Shown here: positions 57,355 through 64,000 of the stretch, piece by piece
How the letters are laid out: each line of letters starts with the position of its first letter
How positions within the stretch are numbered: the stretch's first letter is position 1
Assembly (NCBI RefSeq): GCF_017639205.1
Contig: NZ_CP071139.1
Location: forward strand, 434,001-498,000
Reading direction: 5' to 3'
DNA: 64,000 nucleotides
From: Streptomyces nojiriensis
Lineage (GTDB): Bacteria > Actinomycetota > Actinomycetes > Streptomycetales > Streptomycetaceae
Translations under genes and position numbers: made by a program
The notes under the pieces: generated by a model
Databases searched by the model: none
What the model saw: only the letters and a program-made list of their open reading frames with translations
Told to the model about the DNA's origin: nothing

Positions 57355-60144
57355 GTGTCCCAACTCCCCCGCCCCGCTCACACCCGGCGACTCCGGTCGG
57401 CCGCCGTGGCCTTGGCCTTGCTGGGCCTGCTGCTCGCCCCGGCCGCCGTACCCTCGGCCGCAGCCCCCCGCCGCCCGGCCGGTCCGGGTTCCGCTCCCGC
57501 CGCGACGACGGTGGCACCGGGCGGGACCGCCGCGCTGACCGGGTACGCGATCCGGTCGGCGGCCGAGGTGCCCGACACGGCAGCCGCCGTGTCCACGCCC
57601 GACTATGCGGCGACCGGCTGGCACCGGGCCGGGCCCCGCTCCACGGTGCTCGCCGCGCTGGTCGCCGACGGCACGCACCCGGACCCCTTCTACTCCACCG
57701 ACCAGCAGCGCATCCCGCGCCGTGACTTCGCCGGTCCGTGGTGGTACCGCAGCGACTTCGTACTTCCCGGCACCTCGGAGCGCACCTCGCTGGACTTCAG
57801 CGGGGTGGTCTCCGCGGCGGACGTGTACGTCAACGGCCGGCAGGTCGCCTCGGCGGCCGAGGTGGCCGGTGTGTACACGCACCACGCACTCGACGTCACC
57901 GATCTGGTGCGGGCCGGCACCAATACGGTCGCCTTCCGGATCCAGCCGAACGATCCGCGCAAACACCTCACACTGGGCTGGCTGGACTGGCTGCAGCCGC
58001 CGCCCGACGCCAACATGGGCATCGTCCGTGATGTCCTGGTGCACCGGCGGGGGCCGGTTTCGCTGCACGACGCGCACGTGGTGACCGGCCTGGACGTGCC
58101 GTCCCCGGCATCGGGCCCGCAATCGGGCCCGGCCGAGCTGACCGTGAAGGCGCGGGTCCGCAACGACTCGCGGGAGGCCGTCACCGCGACCGTCACCGCC
58201 GCCGTCGGCGGTGCCGGGATCGGCGGGTCCGGGATCGTGCTGCGCGAGGACGTCACCCTGCGCGCCGGGGAAACCCGTGCGCTCGTCTTCGCCCCGGACC
58301 GCCATCGGCAACTGCGCCTGCAGCGGCCCGCCCTGTGGTGGCCGGCCGGTATGGGACCCCAGAACCTGTACGGGCTCCACCTGACGGCGGCGGTGGCCGG
58401 CAGCCGCTCGGACTCCGTCCGCCACTCCTTCGGCATCCGTGACGTGCGGGCCCCCCTCAACTCCGCCGGCGCCCGCCAGTACACGATCAACGGCCGCCCC
58501 CTCCTGATCCGGGGCGCCGGCTGGTCGGCCGACGAGCTGCTGCGCTGGGACACCACCGCCGCGGAGGACCGGATCAAGGCCGCGCTCGACGCCGGTCTGA
58601 ACGCCTTCCGCCTCGAAGGCCATATCGAGCCGGACGAGTTCTTCGACCTGGCCGACCGGCACGGAATGCTGGTGCTGCCCGGCTGGGAGTGCTGCGACAA
58701 ATGGGAGGGGCCGGTCAACCCGACCGGTTCGGGCGAGAAGTGGAACGCCGCCGACCGTCTCACCGCCCGGGCCTCCATGGCCGCCGAGGCCGCCCGGCTG
58801 CGCGACCATCCCAGCATCCTGTCCTTCCTCATCGGCAGCGACTTCGCACCCGACGCCCGGACCGAGCGGGACTACCTCGACGCCCTGCGCGCCGCCGACT
58901 GGCCCACCCCGGTGGTTCCGGCCGCCTCCGCCGTCACCACGGCCCTGAGCGGCCCCTCGGGCATGCGGATGACCGGACCCTACGACTGGGTCCCGCCCTC
59001 GTACTGGTACGACAAACGCGAAGGCGGCGCGACGGGCTTCAACTCCGAGACGAGCGCCGGACCCTCGATCCCCACCCTCGACACCCTGCGCCGCACGCTC
59101 TCGCCCGCGGAGCTCGAAACCCTGTGGACATCGCCGGCCGCCCCCCAGTACCACCGCTCCCCCTCCCCCACCTACAACACGCTGAAGCTGTTCAACGAGG
59201 CCCTCACGCGCCGCTACGGCGCGCCGCGCAGCCTGCGGGACTACGTGGCCAAGGCCCAGCTCGGCCAGTACGAGAACGTCCGCGCCCAGTTCGAGGCCTA
59301 CGCCCGCAACGCCACGGACCCCGCCGACCCGTCGACGGGGCTCGTCTACTGGATGTTCAACAGCGGCTGGACCTCCCTGCACTGGCAGCTCGTCGACCGC
59401 TACCTCGACCGGGGCGGCGCCTACTACGGCGCGAAGAAGGCCAACGAGCCCCTGCACATCCAGTACTCCTACGACGACCGGACCGTGGCCGTCATCAACC
59501 GCCGGTCGGCCGCCGCCTCCGGTCTCACCGCCCGGGTCACCCTGTTCGACACCGACGGGACCTCCCTCTTCGACCGCACCGTACGCGGACTGCGGGTCGG
59601 CGGTGACGGCGCGAGGACCACCGCGCTGACCGTTCCGGCCGTTCGGGCCGCCGCGGACCGGCCGGATGCCACGTACCTCGCCCGGCTCACGCTCACCGAC
59701 GGCGCCGGCCGCGAAGTCAGCCGCAACGTCTACTGGCTCTCCACCCGCCCCGACGTCCTGGACTACGACGCCACCGACTGGTACCACACCCCCACGACCG
59801 GCTACGGCGACCTCACCGGCCTGAACTCCCTCGCGGCCGCCACCGTGACCGCGACCGCCCGCACCACGCGCCACGCCGGCTCGATGTCCACCACCACGGT
59901 CACCGTCCGCAATACCGGCAGCGGGAACACGCCCGCGCTGCTGACCGATCTCCATCTCGTCGACGGCCGGGACGCACCCGTGCTGCCGGTCCGCTGGAAC
60001 GACAATCAGATCACCCTCTGGCCCGGTGAGAGTGCCGTCCTGACGGCCGACCACCGGACGGGCGACGCGGCCGGCGCGGCACTCCGGGTACGGATCTCGG
60101 GCTGGAACACACCCACCACCCACATCACCCCGAGCTCCCCCTGA
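57355..60144 (+). CDS. csxA: Secreted GH2 exo-beta-D-glucosaminidase (CsxA-like)
   Basis: 929 residues from GTG 57355, with CGGAG upstream. A signal peptide (RRLRSAAVALALLGLLLAPAAVPSAAA) leads to a GH2 arrangement: a jelly-roll with WWYRSDFVLPG, two Ig-like domains, then a TIM barrel with GRPLLIRGAGWSADELLRWD and WECCDKWEGP. The catalytic pair can be placed: Asp496 in GSDFAPD and Glu565 in NSETSAGP. In CsxA the same residues are Asp469 and Glu541, with nearly the same spacing. The enzyme releases glucosamine from the non-reducing end of chitosan. A C-terminal beta domain follows. Divergent from the unknown 463-residue gene. Confidence 0.92.
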   Translation: MSQLPRPAHTRRLRSAAVALALLGLLLAPAAVPSAAAPRRPAGPGSAPAATTVAPGGTAALTGYAIRSAAEVPDTAAAVSTPDYAATGWHRAGPRSTVLAALVADGTHPDPFYSTDQQRIPRRDFAGPWWYRSDFVLPGTSERTSLDFSGVVSAADVYVNGRQVASAAEVAGVYTHHALDVTDLVRAGTNTVAFRIQPNDPRKHLTLGWLDWLQPPPDANMGIVRDVLVHRRGPVSLHDAHVVTGLDVPSPASGPQSGPAELTVKARVRNDSREAVTATVTAAVGGAGIGGSGIVLREDVTLRAGETRALVFAPDRHRQLRLQRPALWWPAGMGPQNLYGLHLTAAVAGSRSDSVRHSFGIRDVRAPLNSAGARQYTINGRPLLIRGAGWSADELLRWDTTAAEDRIKAALDAGLNAFRLEGHIEPDEFFDLADRHGMLVLPGWECCDKWEGPVNPTGSGEKWNAADRLTARASMAAEAARLRDHPSILSFLIGSDFAPDARTERDYLDALRAADWPTPVVPAASAVTTALSGPSGMRMTGPYDWVPPSYWYDKREGGATGFNSETSAGPSIPTLDTLRRTLSPAELETLWTSPAAPQYHRSPSPTYNTLKLFNEALTRRYGAPRSLRDYVAKAQLGQYENVRAQFEAYARNATDPADPSTGLVYWMFNSGWTSLHWQLVDRYLDRGGAYYGAKKANEPLHIQYSYDDRTVAVINRRSAAASGLTARVTLFDTDGTSLFDRTVRGLRVGGDGARTTALTVPAVRAAADRPDATYLARLTLTDGAGREVSRNVYWLSTRPDVLDYDATDWYHTPTTGYGDLTGLNSLAAATVTATARTTRHAGSMSTTTVTVRNTGSGNTPALLTDLHLVDGRDAPVLPVRWNDNQITLWPGESAVLTADHRTGDAAGAALRVRISGWNTPTTHITPSSP

Positions 60145-60241
60145 CGCCGGGCAGCCCTGGCGGGCACGACCCGCGAAATTCGCTTGCGCACCCTCGGCCA
60201 CTCGGGCCAACGTCGGCAGACACCGAACGAAGGCAGAACCG

Positions 60242-60661
60242 ATGACCACCGCACCTCCCCGGCCCGTCGACCACGAACTCGTCCAGGCCGCAACCCACAT
60301 GGCGCGCACCCGGTGCCACGGCGACAACCACACCGTGGCCGCCGCGGCCCGCGCCCGGGACGGCCGGATCATCACGGCGGTGAACGCCTACCACTTCACC
60401 GGTGGCCCCTGCGCCGAGCTGGTCCTCATCGGCGCCGCGGCCGCCCAGGGCGCGTACGCACTGGACACGATCGTCGCCGTGGGCGACCGCGACCGGGGGA
60501 TCATTCCCCCGTGCGGCCGCTGCCGCCAAGTCCTCCTCGACTACTTCCCCGCCATCGAGGTCATCGTCGGCACGGGCGACCGCCCCCGGACCCTCTCCAT
60601 CACCGACCTGCTCCCCGAGAGCTACGTCTGGGCCGACCACCAACTCGGCACGGCATCATGA
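60242..60661 (+). CDS. Cytidine/blasticidin-S deaminase-like enzyme
   Basis: 139 residues with zinc-deaminase motifs: CAE at 57-59 and PCGRCR with C91 and C94. The length and NAYHFTGGPCAE segment match cytidine deaminases and their blasticidin-S deaminase relatives, acting on cytosine-containing nucleosides or nucleoside antibiotics. Its stop overlaps the ATG of the HAD phosphatase as ATGA, so both are translated together. A role in nucleoside salvage, or in detoxifying an antibiotic, is inferred from the family. Confidence 0.9.
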   Translation: MTTAPPRPVDHELVQAATHMARTRCHGDNHTVAAAARARDGRIITAVNAYHFTGGPCAELVLIGAAAAQGAYALDTIVAVGDRDRGIIPPCGRCRQVLLDYFPAIEVIVGTGDRPRTLSITDLLPESYVWADHQLGTAS

Positions 60662-61275
60662 GCGATGCCCCCTTCGACGCCGTGCTCTGCGACTTCGACG
60701 GGGTCCTGCGCCTGTGGGATCCCGACGGCATGACCGCGCTCGACCGGCAGGCAGGACTGCCCGAGGGCACTCTCGCATCGGCCGCGTTCCGCCCCGAGCT
60801 CCTCGACGCCGCCGTCACGGGTCTGATCAGCGACGAACGGTGGCGCCGGCGCGTCGCCGAAGACCTTGCCGAGGTCTGTGGATCACCGGCCCGCGCTCAG
60901 GATCTCGTCGCCGGCTGGTCGGCGCTCACCGGTCGTGTCGACGCTGCGGTCCTGGAGCTCCTGACCGCGATACGCAGCCGGGTGCCGGTGGTACTGGTGT
61001 CGAACGCGACCACTCGGCTGGAGGCCGACCTCACCGCGCTGGGGCTGGCCGACGCGTTCGACGCGGTTGTCAACACCGCTCGCACCGGGGTCGCCAAACC
61101 CGACCACCGGGTCTTCGAAGCCGCGGCGGAGGCGGTGGGAGTGGAGCTGCGGCGATGCCTGTTCATCGACGACACGCCCGGCCACGTCGCTGCGGCGCGG
61201 GCGGCCGGGCTGACCGGAATCCACTACCGGCACGTCGATCAACTGCGGACTGCGACCGCGGCGCTGCGACCGTGA
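60658..61275 (+). CDS. HAD-superfamily hydrolase
   Basis: 205 residues. Motif I LCDFDGVL gives Asp12/Asp14, motif II is VLVSNAT, motif III has GVAKPDHRVFE (Lys), and motif IV is FIDDTPGH. This is the beta-phosphoglucomutase/epoxide-hydrolase-like subfamily. Substrate unknown; a nucleotide or sugar phosphate is plausible because it is translationally coupled to a cytidine deaminase. Cytosolic. The ATG lies inside the deaminase stop codon. Confidence 0.9.
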   Translation: MSDAPFDAVLCDFDGVLRLWDPDGMTALDRQAGLPEGTLASAAFRPELLDAAVTGLISDERWRRRVAEDLAEVCGSPARAQDLVAGWSALTGRVDAAVLELLTAIRSRVPVVLVSNATTRLEADLTALGLADAFDAVVNTARTGVAKPDHRVFEAAAEAVGVELRRCLFIDDTPGHVAAARAAGLTGIHYRHVDQLRTATAALRP

Positions 61276-61369
61276 CGGTGACCGGAGAACATCGTGTACG
61301 TCCCCCGGACGCGGCGACCCGCGCGTAATTCCCGGGTGACAGCGATGACGGGTCTCGTACAGTGCGGTG

Positions 61370-61870
61370 ATGTCGACCGTACGAGCGATGACCGAAGCCG
61401 ACGTCGCGGCTGTCTCAGAGATACGCGTGACCGGCTGGCAGGCCGCGTACGCCGGGATCGTGCCCCAGTCCTACCTCGACCGCATGACGGTCGAAGCGGA
61501 TGCGCACCGGCGCCGGCAGTACTTCACGAAGCCGGACAAGGCCACGATCGACCTGGTAGCGGTGGACGCCCAGGGCGCTGTGGTGGGTTGGGCCTGCCTC
61601 GGGCCCTCCCCCACGGCTGCGGGTGAGCTCTACGCGCTGTACGTTCGGCCTTCACTCACCGGCTCCGGCATCGGCGCCGCGCTCCTCCGGGCCGTGCACG
61701 CCGAAGTTCTCGCTCGTGGCTTCGGCTCGGTCCTGCTGTGGGTGCTCACGGACAACACCAGGGCGCGCCGGTTCTACGAACGCGCCGGCTATGTCGCCGA
61801 CGGCGCCGTCCAAGCCGACGCCTACGACGGAGTGTCCATCCCCGAGGTCCGCTACCGGATCACCTTGTAG
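61370..61870 (+). CDS. GNAT-family N-acetyltransferase
   Basis: 166 residues. The acetyl-CoA-binding motif is LYVRPSLTGSGIGAALLRAVHAE (motif A with R/QxxGxG/A) followed by VLWVLTDNTRARRFYERAGY (motif B). The N-terminal segment EIRVTGWQAAYAGIVPQSYL is typical of the ribosomal or small-molecule acetyltransferase branch. Starts at an ATG directly after GTG; ribosome-binding site is weak. Acceptor not predictable. Confidence 0.88.
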   Translation: MSTVRAMTEADVAAVSEIRVTGWQAAYAGIVPQSYLDRMTVEADAHRRRQYFTKPDKATIDLVAVDAQGAVVGWACLGPSPTAAGELYALYVRPSLTGSGIGAALLRAVHAEVLARGFGSVLLWVLTDNTRARRFYERAGYVADGAVQADAYDGVSIPEVRYRITL

Positions 61871-61966
61871 CCGGGGCGCTGGCCGGATTTGCGGCTGGAC
61901 AGCCGGCAGGAGCCGCCGGAGCATGGCGCGCAGGTGCGACGCCTTTCCAGCGGAAGGACCGTCAGG

Positions 61967-62515
61967 ATGAACGTGGACGACGGGAAATCGGGCGGCCGGC
62001 GGCCCTGGCAGCGGTCGCCGGCGAACGGCGACCCAGGACCGGTGGGCCCGGGAGGACTCCCCCACGGGCCGATTCCCCCCGGCGCGCGGATGCCGGACGC
62101 CGTCAGGAACCTTCGTGTACTGATGATGGTCCTCGGCGGCATGCAGGCCCTCCTCGGAGTCGCCCTGGTGACCAACAGCGTGGCCGTCGCCACGTCCATC
62201 TGGGGCGACGGGGACGCCTCCACCCCGTGTTGCACCACGCCCGGCGGGGATCACGCCGGGATGGTCGTGTTCGTCGGCCTGCTCGTCCTCGGGGTTTCCG
62301 CATGGGGCGTCACCACCGCCCTCAAGTTCCCCACGCGCCAGCGGATTCTGCGCGTGTCCGCCCTCGCCTACGGGTGGACGGCCCTGCCCTTCAGCTGGGC
62401 GTTCTTCCAGGTGATACCCCTGCTGGGGTTCGCCTGGCTCGTGCCGGCGATCCTGGCGATCGTCCGCCCGAACCAGCCGGAAAGCCGCGCCTGGTTCAAC
62501 CACCGGCCCCTGTGA
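61967..62515 (+). CDS. Multi-pass membrane protein
   Basis: 182 residues from ATG 61967 (AAGGA upstream). A Pro/Gly-rich cytosolic N-terminus of about 45 residues precedes hydrophobic segments LMMVLGGMQALLGVALVTNSVAV, MVVFVGLLVLGVSAWGVTTAL, and FSWAFFQVIPLLGFAWLVPAILAIV. A CCTTPGGDHAGM loop carries two cysteines. No family recognised. Convergent with the DUF2182 gene. Confidence 0.7.
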   Translation: MNVDDGKSGGRRPWQRSPANGDPGPVGPGGLPHGPIPPGARMPDAVRNLRVLMMVLGGMQALLGVALVTNSVAVATSIWGDGDASTPCCTTPGGDHAGMVVFVGLLVLGVSAWGVTTALKFPTRQRILRVSALAYGWTALPFSWAFFQVIPLLGFAWLVPAILAIVRPNQPESRAWFNHRPL

Positions 62516-62570
62516 CACGCAGAGGCGTCATTCCGGCCGGATGACCCCGCGGCCGTACGGCGGGTGCGCT

Positions 62571-63383
62571 TCAGGTGATCTCGAAGGTGAGGGCGACCAT
62601 CAGCGCGGCGGCGGCCAGTACCGCGGCCGCGACGTGCGTGGGGCGGCGCGGCTTGCGGGCGAACTTCTCGGTCGTGACGATGCCGGTGAGCAGCACCATC
62701 CAGCCGAGCATCCCGATCCCCCCGCTGGCCCCGCTCGCCACGGCCATCACGAGCATCAGCGCCCAGCACGAACGGAAGCAGGCTCCGCCGTGGCGCAGCC
62801 CGAAGCGGCCGGCCCCCGCCACCGCGGGCCAGCCGCTCAGTGGTAGCGGGGAAGATCGGTGGCAGTCCCTCAGGGCGCGCCGTTTGTGGACGGTCAGCTG
62901 CCATACGGCCGCGAGCGCCAGCGCCGAGGCCAGTACGACCTCGTCGGGCAAGGGCGACCACAGCGGTGCCAGCCGCAGCAGCAGCGCGCCGTATCCGATC
63001 CAGACGGCCAGGAAGACCGCGGCGAAGGTCGCCATCGCGCGCTGCCGTCGTCGCCGCAGGCTGTTCGTGCCCACGTGCTCGAGCACGGGGACGGCCGCAG
63101 GCAGCATCATCGCGAAGCTCATCAGCGTCCACATCGCCAGGTCCATGGAGCCGGATGCCCCGAAGCCGGCCGGGGGGCCGCCCGGTTCCACGGCGCCACC
63201 CGTTCCGTGCATGTGGGTGGCGCCATCCGTGCCGTGCGTCCGCCCGGCCACGACCAGCGAGACCAGGGCGATCCAGGCGGCTACGGCCGCCAGCTCGAAG
63301 CCGAGGGAGACGCGCGGCCGCAGCACCCGCCGCAGGCGCATCGTCCGCGGAGAGCGCACGCGCTCCGCGCTCTCCTGGGCCAT
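62571..63383 (-). CDS. DUF2182 integral membrane protein
   Basis: 270 residues with six to seven helices. The DUF2182 signature is seen: DLAMWTLMSFAMMLPAAVPVL in an early helix and GACFRSCWALMLVMAVASG later. These Met/His/Cys-rich segments, with the GDGATHMHGTG loop, suggest metal binding in the membrane. The ATG overlaps the stop of the upstream tyrosinase-like gene as ATGA. The family typically accompanies DUF1326-type or copper-related proteins, so a copper-supply role for the coupled oxidase is an attractive inference. Confidence 0.85.
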   Translation of the reverse strand: MAQESAERVRSPRTMRLRRVLRPRVSLGFELAAVAAWIALVSLVVAGRTHGTDGATHMHGTGGAVEPGGPPAGFGASGSMDLAMWTLMSFAMMLPAAVPVLEHVGTNSLRRRRQRAMATFAAVFLAVWIGYGALLLRLAPLWSPLPDEVVLASALALAAVWQLTVHKRRALRDCHRSSPLPLSGWPAVAGAGRFGLRHGGACFRSCWALMLVMAVASGASGGIGMLGWMVLLTGIVTTEKFARKPRRPTHVAAAVLAAAALMVALTFEIT

Positions 63384-64000
63384 CAGGTGTAGCCGAGGCT
63401 GACGCGTCCGATCTGGACCGGAGGGTCGTCCTCGCCCTCAGGCTCCGTGAAGCCGAGCGGAAGGAAGGTCACGCGCATCTCGCGATCGTCCCAGGCGTTC
63501 TCCGCTTCCAGCCTGCGCACCAGTGGGGTGATCTCCACGGTCACCCGCAGGCCGTGCGGGTGTTCATCGCCTCGTGGATCCTGTGCCAGCTCGATACCGA
63601 AGAACGGCAGATTGCCGACCCGGTGGCTCTCCGCCAGTTCGTCCGATGCTCCGTCGGGCAGGTTGACGTAGATGCCGTAGACGGTGTCGGGGCTCTCGTC
63701 ACCCTCGATGTCTTCAACGCTGAGATATACCCGCCCTTGGGCCTCGGCGGCCATGGCTCCGAGGCCCATGCCGAGCGACCGTACCGTGCGTTCGTCGATG
63801 GGTACACCGACGCTCGCAGGGCGACCGACGAGGCGTACGGGATGCTGTGACGCGCCGACCAGTTCCCTCCGCTCGGTCCGGGCCGGCCCGGAGGGGTTCG
63901 GATTGCTCATCGCCATCTCGGGGACCGGAAGCGGGGGCGGGGGCGGGGTGGTGATCGCCACGTTCGACTCGTACGTGTACCCGAGCTGGTTCGCGATGTC
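63383..64000 (-). CDS. Tyrosinase-like protein, C-terminal portion (5' end outside window)
   Basis: The frame is open through the right edge, reading DIANQLGYTYESNVAITT at the window end, so the 5' part and true start are missing. The visible 205 residues contain a Pro-rich linker and a beta-rich C-terminal domain: LVGRPASVGVPI, RVYLSVEDIEGDESPDTVYGIYVNLPDG, and a final PVQIGRVSLGYT. This matches the C-terminal domain of plant-like or bacterial tyrosinase-family oxidases. The copper-binding histidines would be in the missing part. The stop overlaps the DUF2182 start as ATGA. Confidence 0.7.
   Translation of the reverse strand, partial: DIANQLGYTYESNVAITTPPPPPLPVPEMAMSNPNPSGPARTERRELVGASQHPVRLVGRPASVGVPIDERTVRSLGMGLGAMAAEAQGRVYLSVEDIEGDESPDTVYGIYVNLPDGASDELAESHRVGNLPFFGIELAQDPRGDEHPHGLRVTVEITPLVRRLEAENAWDDREMRVTFLPLGFTEPEGEDDPPVQIGRVSLGYT

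Noticed and set aside
57301..60375. Minus-strand frame of over 1000 codons opposite the glucosaminidase
   Set aside because: The plus strand carries a signal peptide and GH2 catalytic residues in order. The opposite frame has only low-complexity Gly/Arg/Val sequence.
1..64000. tRNA, rRNA, CRISPR arrays and integrase-bounded islands
   Set aside because: No tRNA-like arms, no direct-repeat arrays and no integrase or transposase gene were recognised; the MITE-like element carries no transposase.

Overview
The window is very GC-rich, with long spurious frames opposite nearly every gene, GTG starts, and families typical of mycelial actinobacteria: PknB-type kinase, class-E sortase substrate, PucR, DUF2637, Stealth, GH64 and GH2 secreted hydrolases. 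It is best read as chromosomal DNA of Streptomyces or a close relative. I see no rRNA, tRNA or CRISPR.

Layout. 0-10 kb: a sortase-anchored surface protein, a Ser/Thr kinase, an FMN reductase, a degenerate caspase-like protein, an overlapping pair of a phosphopantetheinyl transferase and a SUMF1-fold protein, a secreted lipase and a PucR regulator. 10-15.5 kb: gene-poor accessory DNA with small hypothetical genes, AT-richer stretches, and a membrane-tethered esterase. 15.5-28.7 kb: the centrepiece, a minus-strand nonribosomal peptide synthetase operon transcribed from high to low coordinates: an MFS exporter, a free-standing condensation protein, C-A-T, A-T, A-T, and a terminal C-(A remnant)-T protein fused to an extended short-chain dehydrogenase/epimerase. 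The four synthetase genes from 25497 downwards overlap or lie 1 bp apart. A 174-bp near-palindromic MITE-like element sits between the condensation gene and the main genes. The transferase at 5641 could supply the phosphopantetheine arms.

29-41 kb: a GCS2 ligase, a Stealth phosphotransferase, an acyl-CoA synthetase, a MarR/membrane protein/SGNH hydrolase locus with a clear operator, an NCS1-type permease with a C-terminal zinc finger, and a sensor kinase whose partner response regulator is destroyed by a 5-bp tandem duplication and a rearrangement junction. 41-49 kb: GltD, a LacI-operator-linked GH64 glucanase, a choloylglycine-hydrolase family enzyme, a cytosolic-looking periplasmic-binding-type protein and a lipoprotein. 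48.5-57 kb: a two-gene molybdenum hydroxylase with a fused 2Fe-2S/Mo subunit, a MerR regulator, a DEAD-box helicase and a cold-shock protein with long leaders, and an unrecognised 463-residue protein. 57-64 kb: a secreted exo-glucosaminidase, a coupled cytidine deaminase/HAD pair, a GNAT enzyme, and a DUF2182 membrane protein coupled to the 3' end of a tyrosinase-like gene cut by the window edge.

Start sites were chosen by eye from ribosome-binding sites and overlaps. All family assignments come from motif recognition; no search was run.
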